DNA of 28,438 nt from Folioceros fuciformis (taxonomy: Eukaryota; Anthocerotophyta; Anthocerotopsida; Anthocerotales). The notes beneath the pieces are model-generated. The model was not told the DNA's origin. It saw only the letters and a program-made list of their open reading frames with translations, and searched no databases. Every line of letters starts with the position of its first letter. Position 1 is the first letter of the stretch. The stretch is from the NCBI GenBank assembly GCA_049999805.1, contig JBNGIO010005602.1, positions 1 through 28,438 of the forward strand, given 5' to 3'. Positions 9,717 to 18,744 of this stretch are shown piece after piece. A program made the position numbers and the translations under genes.

Positions 9717-11199
9717 CTAGTCAGGAATAATTGGATCCTGATCTAGAGGAGGAGCAATTGCTGTAAAAGGTAAATTATTTGTGGCCTCATCAAGTTCATA
9801 GAGTGATTCATGATAATCCTCATCACTTGTATCATAATCTTGATTTGAAGCTGATTGAGGTGCATGCCCATGAACAGACGCTGGTGGCAACACATCGTGG
9901 CTGGATATGGCATGAAGATGAGACTTCAAAATGTAAGTCTCATTGAAACTTACACTTCTGGCAATAGTCAATTCTTTTGTTAAGGGGTTATAAAGTTTGT
10001 ATCCCTTAACAGTATCTGAATATCCTACAAAGATATGCTTGGTGGCCTTGTTGTCCATTTTGCGTGTTTTATCCTCAGGTACACAAGAATAGGCCAAATG
10101 TCCTTAGATGGCTAATCCGGGGCTTGTTGCCAGTCCACCTTTGATAGGGTGTGGTATGATAGAGTGGTTTCAAAGGTAATCTGTTGGCCACATAATTAAC
10201 TAAATCCACTGCTTCAGCCCAATATCCCCTTGTAAGTCCAGCAGCTATAAGAGTTGCCCTTGTCCTTTCCTGAATTGTCCTATTATATCTTTCAGTGTAG
10301 GGATTTTGTTGTGGATGGTAGGGGACAGTGAGCTGATGTATGATCCCCTTTTGTTTGCAGAAAGTTATGAATTCTGCACTCAGATATTCCTTGGCGTTGT
10401 CACTACGCAGCCGTTTAATAACATGTCCTGTTTGTGCTTCTGCCATAGCTACGTAGATATTCAGTAAACTTGGAAAAAGTCTGCTGTCGGCTATGTAGGA
10501 AATATAGTTGGCAGTAGTGACTCCATTCATCTAGGAAGGAGAGAAAATAGATTGCTCTGCCAAAAGAGTGAGTGGACATTGGTCCACACATATCTGAATG
10601 GATTACTTCCAACAATTGTGTAGCCCTAGTAGGAGATGGATCATTATAGGGTTTTTGAGAGAGCTTCCCAAACTGGCAGCTTTCACAAAACAAGTTGTTA
10701 TCAGCTTTAAAAGTAAGTCCATCCTTATATGGGTCTGGATGCCTGAGAACGTGCTGTAGGTATCCATGGCTAGGATGGCATAGTCTGTTGTGCCAAAGGA
10801 AAGTTGTGCTCACTCCAGGTTTAGCATTTGAAACTAAGGCTTGTTTCTCACCACGTGTGTTAGTGGCTGGTGTGATTTGCAGACTGTACAAGTCATGGTA
10901 AGGGACTCCTAAAGCTAAGACTAGCTTAATGTCATAAGCAGGAGTCACAAAACACGACTTAGGTGTAAAGGTAATATGCAAGCTGTGATCTAAAGTTAGC
11001 TTGTGAATTGAAAGTAAAATTTTGGTCATCTTTGGGACATGTAGAACACCTTTTAAAGTGATCTCGTGACCATGATTGAGTTGCAATCTAACATCTCTAG
11101 ACCCGTGGATAGCAAGTCCACTATCATCCCCTAAGAGGACAAACTGGCTGGTAGTTGGTATGATGTAGGTATAAACATATCGTGGGACTGACAAATATG
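9717..11199 (-). pseudogene. Element B protease end and integrase
   Basis: After the C insertion site the frame gives the protease tail (LLGDDSGL, GVLHVPKMTK) and then the integrase zinc finger with H-x4-H in WHNRLCHPS and C-x2-C in FCESCQFGK. The catalytic core follows: D in HSDMCGPM, D in RSDNAKEY, and E in the TERYNRTI segment (the common relative has AERKNRT). The C-terminal GKGY-like part reads HIFVGYSDTVKGYKLY. Frameshifts lie near 11190, 10445 and 10090. Integrase would join the cDNA to the host chromosome; this copy cannot be translated through. Confidence 0.9.
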
Positions 11200-11204
11200 A
11201 TTAG
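11200..11204. repeat. Left target-site duplication of element C (ATTAG)
   Basis: ATTAG here and again at 12640-12644. Removing C with one copy restores B's protease frame across the active-site motif DSGATNH. Confidence 0.9.
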
Positions 11205-11255
11205 TGATGAAAGAACAAGGATTTGACCAGAAGAACATCTGAGTTTTATCGAACC

Positions 11256-11265
11256 NNNNNNNNNN
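11256..11265. other. Assembly gap, 10 N, inside element C
   Basis: Flanks do not overlap here, unlike the gaps at 1283 and 13112. It lies exactly where the rest of C's gag, pol and 3' LTR would be expected, so missing sequence of any length could be hidden. Confidence 0.95.
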
Positions 11266-11565
11266 GATGATAAGGTCTTGTGCCTTCTCGTCCCTGACGT
11301 CCCAGGACGTTCGAAGGTGTACTTCAAATCTTTCAGTGGGTCTGGGAAGTCTTCCTTCGACTATGTCCCAGAGATCTCGTTGTCGCAAGGCTCCTTTCAT
11401 CCGTATAGCCCAAACATAATAATTCTTTCCATTGAACCTATCCTTCTCTTTGAAGCTGTCACCATAATGATTAATCAAGGTATGATTAGAACTCCTAGAA
11501 GGATCCATCATGGGTGTATTTGGTGACGCTGAAAATTCTTCTTCAATATTAGATACTCCAGCCAT
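11266..11565 (-). pseudogene. Element C gag, N-terminal fragment
   Basis: The ATG at 11563-11565 opens about 100 codons. After a serine/proline-rich leader comes the copia Gag signature KEKDRFNGKNYYVW (about residues 39-52), then RMKGALRQRDLWDIVEG. The same KEKDRFNG block starts gag in elements D and E, so the three are related. The frame runs into the gap and nothing C-terminal is visible. Its start lies 10 nt downstream of the stop of the upstream ORF. Confidence 0.9.
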
Positions 11566-11575
11566 AGCAGGTGAT

Positions 11576-12151
11576 CTAGAGGACTAAGCCTCGGCGGTAC
11601 AGCTTTCCATCTTCTCTATTGCAAGCTCGAAACTCCTCCCTTGCACGGTAACCTGCATCAGGAGATGATGACCTACTAGAAAGTTCCTGCACATCTTTGA
11701 ATTTAGAGAGATTGGACACCCTTACCCCAAGTTCTGTTAGTTTTCTCTTGAATTCAAGATGTTGAATTGTTAGAGAAGATAATTCTCTATCTAGGTCATG
11801 AATTTGGTGAGTTTCTATATTTTGGCCTTGTAGACAAAAGAATTTAGAAGCGTTAGCACCAGCTCTCAAATTAGGGATATGTTGAATAGCTAATTCTAAG
11901 GCCTTAACATGGATTGGGCTAAATACTTCTAGCAAATCACATCTAGCAAGCTTAATCAACTTCCCTTGGTCTGGTTTAGAAATTAGAATAGATGCAATGA
12001 AGTTAGCTATGCGAGAAGATATCTCATCTATCTCTCTTGCTATAATTTGTGAACTTCTATTGCTCTTAATCCTAACTTGATCTTGTTGTCTTGCAGGGCA
12101 ATTTCTTTTCCTAATTCTAGGCCTCCTCCTATTAAAAGAAATCAAATCCAT
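11576..12151 (-). CDS. Element C upstream ORF, 191 aa, between PBS and gag
   Basis: This is an uninterrupted 191-codon frame in the sense direction of element C. It begins about 190 nt after the PBS and ends 10 nt before the gag ATG. The N-terminal ~30 residues are strongly basic (RRRPRIRKRNC). The middle is helical and mixed. Residues about 120-155 show an i/i+3/i+4 leucine/isoleucine spacing (LDRELSSLTIQHLEFKRKL), which suggests a coiled coil. No zinc knuckle, transmembrane segment or enzyme motif is seen, and I do not recognise the family. It is not gag, which follows it. Elements B, D and E carry coding-like sequence in the same place. Function unknown; RNA binding or particle assembly would fit the basic-plus-coil layout but is inference. 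Confidence 0.7.
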   Translation of the reverse strand: MDLISFNRRRPRIRKRNCPARQQDQVRIKSNRSSQIIAREIDEISSRIANFIASILISKPDQGKLIKLARCDLLEVFSPIHVKALELAIQHIPNLRAGANASKFFCLQGQNIETHQIHDLDRELSSLTIQHLEFKRKLTELGVRVSNLSKFKDVQELSSRSSSPDAGYRAREEFRACNREDGKLYRRGLVL

Positions 12152-12342
12152 AAAGAGGAGACGAAGAATTAGTGCATATGAACATTATGGGAAAAGAGAT
12201 ATTTGCATGAGAAGAAAACATAAGAGAGCAGCAATTATAAAAGAGACACAATCCATCTAGCTAGGTGCTAGATTGGAAAAGATGTCTCCTAGATGCGCTC
12301 CTTAAATGCTTAAAGCTGCACTTGCATAATGAAGAGCAAGAT
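12152..12342 (-). other. Leader of element C between PBS and upstream ORF
   Basis: 191 nt, A-rich on the + strand, with no frame worth reporting. Confidence 0.55.
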
Positions 12343-12354
12343 GCTCTGATACCA
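12343..12354 (-). promoter_or_regulatory. Primer-binding site of element C
   Basis: The minus strand reads TGGTATCAGAGC, a perfect initiator Met tRNA complement, directly after the CATCA end of the LTR. It fixes both the direction of C and the LTR boundary. Confidence 0.94.
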
Positions 12355-12430
12355 TGATGAAAATCTAGCCTTGCTCTTAGATGCAAATCTTAGAATGTAA
12401 TTGAATGTATATAAGAAGTAAAGTACAAGC

Positions 12431-12439
12431 CTTTATATA
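12431..12439 (-). promoter_or_regulatory. TATA box in element C LTR
   Basis: The minus strand reads TATATAAAG, a strong TATA box 32 bp downstream of the 16-bp repeat array, placing transcription start around 12400 and R-U5 at about 12355-12400. Confidence 0.65.
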
Positions 12440-12470
12440 GGCTAGGTAGTTGGGCGGTTACAACTATAAG

Positions 12471-12545
12471 TGGTTGTAACCATAAGTAGTTGTAACCGTA
12501 AGTGGTTGTAACCGTAAGTGGTTGTAACCGTAAGTGGTTATAACC
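12471..12545 (-). repeat. 16-bp palindromic repeat array in U3 of element C
   Basis: About 4.7 units of GGTTGTAACCGTAAGT (+ strand reading). Each unit carries the near-palindrome GGTTGTAACC, perfect as GGTTATAACC in the last. It sits upstream of the TATA box like an enhancer. GTTA/GTTG cores are the kind of sequence plant MYB proteins bind, and repeated U3 boxes regulate tobacco Tnt1 and Tto1; application here is inference. Confidence 0.85.
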
Positions 12546-12639
12546 ACTATAGCTAATAACTACCTAAGTAACCCTAGGTAGATAATTAAAGTTAAGAGGC
12601 CCTAATGAATAGTGCCCTAAATCTAGACTTATTTCATCA

Positions 12640-12644
12640 ATTAG
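12640..12644. repeat. Right target-site duplication of element C (ATTAG)
   Basis: Second copy of ATTAG, abutting the TCATCA end of C. Confidence 0.9.
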
Positions 12645-13064
12645 TAGCTCCAGAATCCAGAAACCACATGTGTCTACCTGCCCTGGTCAGTGAGAGGAAG
12701 ACAGCTAAAATGGCTGGTGTTTTTGAATTGCTGTTATTTGGTCTAACAGCAACATTTGTTTCTGCTACAAGGAGTCTAGGTTCCCCTACAAGTTTCTTCC
12801 GGCACTCATGTTTAAAATGACCCAGAATACGACACCAGTTGCAAGGGCCCTTAATCCTACGTGGTGCAGTTGATGTACTGCCTAGTCCTGAATAAGGACG
12901 TTGTGGATTAGGATAAGGTTTGTATCCTCCACGGCCTCTGCCTCTACCTCGGGAGGTAAATAAGACATGTTGTGGGTGATGGGAGGGTCGTCCCAAACTC
13001 ACCGTGCTGGATTCTTCTTCAAGTAAAGCCCCAATAAGCTCGGATAAGGTATAGCTCGGTGTTT

Positions 13065-13193
13065 TTCTCATTAATGAAGCTTGTGTGCTTACAAAACTCC
13101 TTCTCATTAATNNNNNNNNNNTTCTCATTAATGAAGCTTGTGTGCTTACAAAACTCCTTCTCATTAATGAAGCTTGTGCGCTTACAAAACTCC
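13065..13193 (-). repeat. 36-bp in-frame tandem repeat in B gag, around a gap
   Basis: The unit TTCTCATTAATGAAGCTTGT... (36 bp, 12 codons, encoding SFVSTQASLMRR-like peptide on the minus strand) occurs about three times, with the 10-N gap at 13112-13121 falling between repeated ends. Copia Gag normally has this helix once. A true expansion and an unmerged contig overlap both fit. Confidence 0.8.
13112..13121. other. Assembly gap, 10 N, within repeated gag unit
   Basis: CTCATTAAT lies on both sides of the gap, as expected if overlapping ends were not merged. Confidence 0.95.
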
Positions 13194-13734
13194 AATAGCT
13201 GTTAGGTAGGGAAGTCAGCAAAATTGTTGCAGCTGCTGATTCTGTTATATCATGTCCCGCAGAGGATAACTTAGCTCGGAGGGTGCGAAACTTATTTACA
13301 TATTGTTCCACAGTATCTGACTCCTTCATATGGAGAGTATAAAAGAGACAGGTAGAATTAACCAGGGACATCGGGTCCTTGGCAGCAAACATATCATTGA
13401 ATACTTTCCAGATAGCAGCAGCAATCTGCTGGCCTTGAGTATGATGCATCATATTCCTATCAAGTGCTGATAGGAGGATACTGCGAGCTCGTTTATCCTT
13501 TTTGTGCCATGCGGTAATAGCAAGGGATGCTGGAGATCCTGCTATAGGTGGTGGAATAGGATTTTTAGGTTGAGCAAGAGGCCCAGTTACAATATCAATC
13601 AGGTCATGTTCTTCAAATATGGCTTCCATTCGCATTCGCCATATCGCAAAATTTGTACAGTTAAACATATCCCTATCCTTGATTTCAACTTTAGTTGTAT
13701 GTATTTGTGTTATTGTGGGTTGATTGGAGCCCAT

Positions 13735-14492
13735 TTTGTGTTGCTTTAAAATTCTAACCCTACCTTGGAGCAGGTTCTAAGCTTAGTTAGTTTTTTTTTT
13801 TTTTTTTGTAGGTGTACTACAAGAGTGTTCAGTCTGACTTCAAAAGGTCAATGATGCTGCTAAGTACCTTTTCAGTTGGCTCTAGAAGTTGTAACATTTT
13901 TCTAGAGGTTAAGGCTGCTGGTTCAAGATTAGGTTGATATGGGCTGCTACAAGGTATGTAAGAGACTACAGGATCACAACTAGAGTAAACTGGTTTTGAT
14001 GTGGGTTCCAAAAGATATGTTTGGTTTCTAGCCAGTTTAATTTAGATACTAGTTGACCTAGTTCCTTACGTAGCAGAATATTATCAACTTTTGCTTTGCT
14101 CTTCAATTTGGAAAATTTCTCTTCTAACACCTGGATTTTATATGGTAAAGGTGTGAGGAGATTCTAGACAAATTTACTATATTTTATAGTGCCTTGCTTA
14201 CCTCTATTGCTATTATCCTGATTTAATATGAATTGGGGAAAATGACAAGGTGTGTTGTGACAATGACTGTTACAACATCTGGTAACACAAGTAGATGTTT
14301 GAGGTACGCTGCATCTACAGGGTTATAATTTGTGATTCCTTGTCATTTCCACTGCCAGGTTAGGTAATTAGCATAGATGTTGAGTAATGTTTGAAGAAAA
14401 AAGTGCTAATTTCAAGCAACATTACTGAATTCTGCCTGATTTCCTTGTATGTAGTCACTGGAAAGATCTCAAGTGACAAGAGAGGGAGCGCC
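13735..14492 (-). pseudogene. Element B leader with degraded upstream ORF
   Basis: The minus strand between the LTR remnant and gag contains coding-like but frameshifted sequence. Around 14170-14020 it reads as a charged helix with heptad-like hydrophobics (VLEEKFSKLKSK, then LLRKELGQLVSKLNWL). After a shift, 14011-13829 gives a 60-codon frame starting MEPTSKPVY and ending at 13829. Its position matches the intact upstream ORF of element C. A run of 17 A (minus strand, 13791-13807) lies 57 nt before the gag ATG. No PBS is visible here. The resemblance to C's ORF is in position and helical character, not in obvious sequence identity. Confidence 0.5.
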
Positions 14493-14568
14493 TCAACTTC
14501 ACCTCTAAATCTATTTATAATTATGAAGTTAGGGCTGGACTTATAAATAACAAACCTATTATTTAATA
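14493..14568 (-). repeat. Truncated 5' LTR of element B (76 bp)
   Basis: Matches 7132-7207 with a single C/T difference, ending exactly at the target duplication. The remaining 165 bp of the LTR and the PBS are absent, so a deletion removed the transcription start and the priming site. Confidence 0.88.
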
Positions 14569-14573
14569 AATGG
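14569..14573. repeat. Right target-site duplication of element B (AATGG)
   Basis: Second AATGG; A's gag frame continues at 14574. Confidence 0.93.
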
Positions 14574-15764
14574 GATGAGGCAGACCAACTGGCGAGGATC
14601 ATGCTGCATTTTAGTGCGCGGAGCAGTCACACCGGTGTTTTCCAAGGAGCTGAGGAGAACGCCGCAGCCTGGTGGAGACAAGTCAATATGTTGTACGACT
14701 CTAGAGATCTCATGTTGCAAACTTTTGTTCTTAAACAATTTATGAGCCTAAAAATGAAGGAATCCGACCTAGTGGACAAACATGTCCTCGACTTTTGTAA
14801 TGTGAGAGCAAAGATGGTGTCGGCAGGATTTAACCTTGAGGAGGAGCTGCTTGCTTGTGTTCTCCTAAACACACTGCCAGAAACATGGACAAGTGTTGTC
14901 CAAGGTTTACAAGATGTAAGACCCATCTCAGTAAATCGGGTCATAGCTGCAATGCTCACAGAGGAGTCGAGGAGAAAGATTGCACATACCACTTTGTCTG
15001 CTGGAGGAGACAGAGCTCTTTGGACTGGCAGGCTTGGTAGAGGCCGGGGACATGGGCGTCCCTTCATAAGAGGCAGGGGTAGAGGCAGAGGCATGCCCCC
15101 TAGGCCTCAAGGATTTAGCACACGCAAATCCAAACCCCCATGTGGGTTTTGTGGCATGACTAACCATACTTGGGAAGTATGCCGTAAATGTCTTGGACAA
15201 GAAGGCGGTCAGTCAGGGCACTTGGCAATGACTATGCAGAAGTACACACGAGCATTCTGTACCACTGTGGCCCCAGCAGCGAATGTGGCTCTCGGAGATG
15301 ATCATAGCTTCCCTTTGAGTAACGTCGCCACATGCTTTGCTAGCCATTCGGAGCACACTTGGTGCATTGACAGTGGGGCTTCGCAGCATATGACCCCTCA
15401 CGCTGCCTACTTTACTGACATCCAGGAGAGTAGCCCTGCAAAATATGTTTGTTTAGGAGACAATTCTCAGCATCCTATTCAAGGACAAGGCACAATTCAG
15501 CTTGACTTGAGACTAGAGCAGCACCTGGAAATTCCAAACGTCCTTTATGTGCCTGGCCTTGCTAAGAACCTTGTTTCTATCAGAAAGATAGATCAGTCAG
15601 GATGCTATGTCTGTTTTGGTGAGGGGAGATGCGTTGTTGAGACCAAAGAGGGTACACTCTTAGCAACTGGCCACCTGAAGGAGGATGACTTGTATCATCT
15701 TGATATGAAGGCTGAGCAAGCATATGCTGCTTCCCTAGTGCAGATTTTTCACATCCCTCATTGA
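14574..15764 (+). pseudogene. Element A gag C-terminal part and protease
   Basis: The frame is in register with 6754-6966 once B is removed. It gives the helical Gag region (KMKESDLVDKHVLDFCNVRAK around the middle, then LLNTLPETW), an RGRGRGRG basic box and a zinc knuckle C-G-F-C ... H ... C near 15137-15190. The aspartic protease follows with WCIDSGASQHMT (about 15361-15396) and the downstream VLYVPGLAKNLVS motif. Nearly 400 codons are open, ending in TGA at 15762-15764 after a frameshift near 15750. Gag and protease here look close to functional apart from the split. Confidence 0.94.
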
Positions 15765-17100
15765 CGTACCTGTGGCATCTCCGCTTGGGACACGTCAACT
15801 TCAACAAGCTCATCAATATGTACAAGGATCAGCTCATTGACGGCATTCAGCTTGACATCCTCCAAGATTTCGGGGTCTACGAAGCATGTGTCCTAGGCAA
15901 ACACAAGCGGGCGTCGTTCCCTGTAGGGCAAGCAACCAGAGCCACAGCAACATTAGAGCTCGTACATACAGATGTGTGTGGCAAACTGCCAACTTCATGA
16001 GGAGGGAAGGAGTACTTTACCACCTTCATAGATGATTACACTCGATTTTGTGTAGTATACTTCTTGAAGCATAAGTCGGAGACTTTTGCTTGCTTTGTGG
16101 AGTACAAAGCCTGGGCTGAAACCCAAACTGGCCACCGTCTGAAAGCTTTAAGATCTGACAATGGAGGTGAATACCTATTTGGTGATTTTGTTTCCTTCTG
16201 CAAGACCCACGGCATTAGCAGGCAGCTGACAAATGCACACACACCCCAACAGAATGGGGTTTTGGAAAACAAAAATCACTCACTGGAGACCTCTGCATCC
16301 AGTATGCTACACTATGCAAACTTGCCCAAGTGCTGTTGGGCCGAAGCAGTGGCCTATACAGCATATATCCAGAACCGCATTGCCCACAAATCGGTGAAGG
16401 GCAAGACACCTTACGAGCTGTGGACAGGACGTAAGCCGAACCTCTCGCATCTTCGGGTGTTTGGGTCCACAGTCTACGCTCAGGTGCATAAGGATCTGCG
16501 GAAGAAATTTGAGCCTAAGTCAGCTTCATTTATTTTTGTTGGCTTCACCGAGGGCATCAAAGGTTATAAAATCTTGGACAAGCGGACACGAAGAATTACC
16601 CATACTCGGGACGTTGTGTTCGTGGAAGGAGTGGAGTCCCAGCAGCCAATGGGAGCTCCCCCTGAATTGTCAGATTCCGATGCTGACTCCGCAGGAGAGG
16701 CGGAGGAGATCATGGTGGGACAACTCCCAGTGCCTCTACCTGTTGCGCCAGCTGCACATCTGCAGCAACCTACACATTAGCAGCATACAGTACCTCAGCA
16801 TCAAACAGTCCAAGGGGCAGCTCCCAGACCACCTGTAGCTGCACACTCACCTCATGTCCAAATGCCCCTGAGGACTCCCGGCAGGCCTGTGAGCAATAGG
16901 AGTCTGTTTGACTCACCATTTGCTAGGTCCCTTAACTTTGAGGGGCCTGAGATTGTCATTCCCTCGGCTCCACCTGAAGGTCAGCACAGGAGGCATGCAA
17001 AACACGCTCATCTCGAGCCTCGGCATTCCTCCATACATCACAAGCCTCCGGATATCTATGTCTTTGAAGATTTTCGGCATCCAAAATCTCATTTGACATA
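15761..17100 (+). pseudogene. Element A integrase and linker
   Basis: The frame starts at the integrase zinc finger: H-x4-H is present in WHLRLGHVN. The paired cysteines are reduced to one, since the first position is TAC (Tyr, 15878-15880) in VYEACVLGK. Catalytic residues are then readable: D in VHTDVCG, D in RSDNGGEY, and E in the segment VLENKNHSL. The C-terminal region FIFVGFTEGIKGYK follows. TGA at 15998-16000 and TAG at 16778-16780 interrupt an otherwise continuous frame, which runs on through a proline-rich linker. The loss of a zinc ligand and the two stops show it is dead. Confidence 0.92.
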
Positions 17101-18744
17101 TTGTCTAGCAGCCAACACTGTATTGTATGAGCCACCCACATACGAGGATGCACTGAGCTACCTAGATGCGGAGCATTGGCATGCAGCCATACAATCAGAG
17201 CTGGCTTCTTTGTATGAAAATAATACATGGACGATTAACAGTCTGCTTGTGGACAGGAAGCAAGTGGGTGTTCAAAATAAAACTCAAGGCTGATGGGAGC
17301 ATAGCAAGGTACAAAGCCAGAGTTGTAGCCAAGGGGTATTCTCAAATACCTGGTGTCGATTACGACGACACATTCAGTCCGGTGGTGAAGCTGACCACCC
17401 TACGCATGTTCGTAGCCCTGGCTGCAGTCAACAATCTTGAGTTGGAGCAGTTAGACGTGGGCCACAGCCTTTCTGTACGAGAACCTACAGGAGGAGATTT
17501 TTATGCAGGTTCCCTTGGGAGTGCCAGTACCTACAGGCACCCCTCGTCCAGTCTGTTGGCTTCAGAAAACATTATATGGTTTAAAACAAAGTCCCCGAGC
17601 TTGGTTTGAGAGAATAAACACTTACCTGTAGGAGCTCGGGTATGCAAGCCTGCACGCTTACAGCAATGCATATGTAAAACAGGAAGACACTGACTTTCTA
17701 GCCCTAGCGATTTACGTGGATGATATAATCTTGCTAAGCAGCTCTATGCGCATGATCTATGAATTGAAGGAGCAGTTAAGAAGAACTTTCAAAATCACAG
17801 AAGCAGGGGCACTTGCCTACTGCTTAGGTATGCAGCTTCAGCGAAATAGAACTGCAGGGACGATCTTCTTACACCAGCATACATATGCCCTTCAAATCCT
17901 AGCAAGGTACGGGATGTCAGAATGCAGACCTATTGCTACGCCAGTGGAGCAGAATGTGAAATATTCACAGCAAATTGGAGACATACCTGAAGAAGACCTG
18001 CAATGCGTTGAACTGTATCCATCAATGAATGGGAGCATGATGCACCTGATGATTGGAAGCAGGCCTGACCTAGCTTTCTGTTTGGGCCTGACATCTCGCT
18101 TTGTTTCAAATCCAAACAAGCAGCATGGAGAACTAATGACCAGGGTATATCGCTATATCTCTGCAACAGCTGATTGGGGCATCTTGTACAGCTCCAGGGA
18201 GAAGGATGCACTACAATTGGCGGTGTACAGTGACGCTGACTGGGGCGGGGACCCCGATAGTCGGAGAAGTATCTCCAATTATGTAACTATCCTGGCAGGA
18301 GGAGCCATCTCCTGGAGCAGCTGAAAACAGCCCTCGATCGCTCTGTCATCAACTAAGGCATAGTATAAAAGCTTAACAGAGGCATGTAAGGAGGTTACCT
18401 GGTCAGTGGGAGCTTTGACGGAGCTCGGCATCAATCAGTAGCTTCCAATCAATCTTCTTTGTGACAATCAGAGCGCAATAGCACTGACTATGAACCCTCG
18501 CTTTCATGCGAGAACAAGGCATATCAAAATTGAGCATCACTATATCCGGCAAACAGTAGCTCAAGGTTTGGTGAGAATTTCATATTGCCCCACTGTTGAA
18601 ATGACTGCAGACATATTGACCAAAGCTCTCGGGCGCATCAAGCATTACGAGCACTCGAGCAACATGGGGCTACGATCTGCAGGCAAGCCATTGAGCTGGA
18701 GCAAGGTGGCAGATCGGCGGATCAGCTGGAGGAACGAAGACTGA
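17101..18744 (+). pseudogene. Element A reverse transcriptase and RNase H
   Basis: RT begins with [16 protein letters not shown] and NNTWTI. It shifts frame near 17262 ([26 protein letters not shown]) and again near 17460, and continues as [14 protein letters not shown] and [13 protein letters not shown]. The catalytic YVDD is at 17713-17724. RNase H has YSDADWGGDPDSRRS, CDNQSAIAL and IKIEHHYIRQ, ending TGA at 18742-18744. In-frame stops are at 17629 (TAG) and 18322 (TGA), with two further TAG before 18450; most are one C-to-T change from Gln or Arg codons. All catalytic motifs are still recognisable. Confidence 0.93.

Larger units (their letters stand above)
11205..12639 (-). mobile_element. 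Partial copia element C (minus strand), inserted in B protease
   Basis: On the + strand it begins TGATGAAA and ends TTTCATCA, with ATTAG duplications outside. Reading leftward on the minus strand it contains a 285-bp LTR, a perfect PBS, a 191-codon upstream ORF and the first ~100 codons of gag. It then reaches a 10-N gap and only 51 bp more before its left end. That end matches the LTR terminus for 8 bp only, so the 3' LTR and pol are missing or unassembled. It is either a deleted copy or an assembly collapse. Confidence 0.85.
12355..12639 (-). repeat. 5' LTR of element C, 285 bp
   Basis: On the minus strand it starts TGATGAAATAAG and ends GATTTTCATCA, with an 8-bp terminal inverted repeat (TGATGAAA/TTTCATCA). 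U3 holds a 16-bp repeat array followed by a TATA box. No matching second LTR is present at the left end. Confidence 0.88.
12640..13734 (-). pseudogene. Element B gag and start of protease
   Basis: The ATG at 13732-13734 opens a frame with the Gag core FAIWRMRMEAIFEEHDLIDIV (about residues 27-47; not written beyond this), then the UBN2-type helical region with EQYVNKFRTLRAKL. Next come an RGRGRGRGG box and a CCHC zinc knuckle (C-N-W-C, H, C spacing 2-4-4). It ends in the protease motif FLDSGATN, where element C is inserted. A 36-bp in-frame tandem repeat and a gap lie in the middle. Apart from the gap the frame is open for about 360 codons, so gag is the best-preserved part of B. Gag would package the RNA; the aspartic protease would mature it. 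Confidence 0.92.
6967..14568 (-). mobile_element. Ty1/copia retrotransposon B (minus strand), inserted in A gag, carrying element C
   Basis: The element runs leftward, with gag at 13734 down to the RNase H end at 7791. The 3' LTR is 6967-7207, preceded on the minus strand by a purine tract. Only the first 76 bp of the 5' LTR (14493-14568) can be recognised. The AATGG duplication flanks it. Without C and its duplicated bases it is about 6.16 kb. LTR ends are TA..TA instead of TG..CA. Several stops, frameshifts and the insertion of C make it inactive. Confidence 0.92.

Noticed and set aside
12140-12360. Host gene interpretation of the 191-codon minus-strand frame
   Set aside because: It lies between a PBS and gag of element C in the same direction and within its target duplications, so it belongs to the element.
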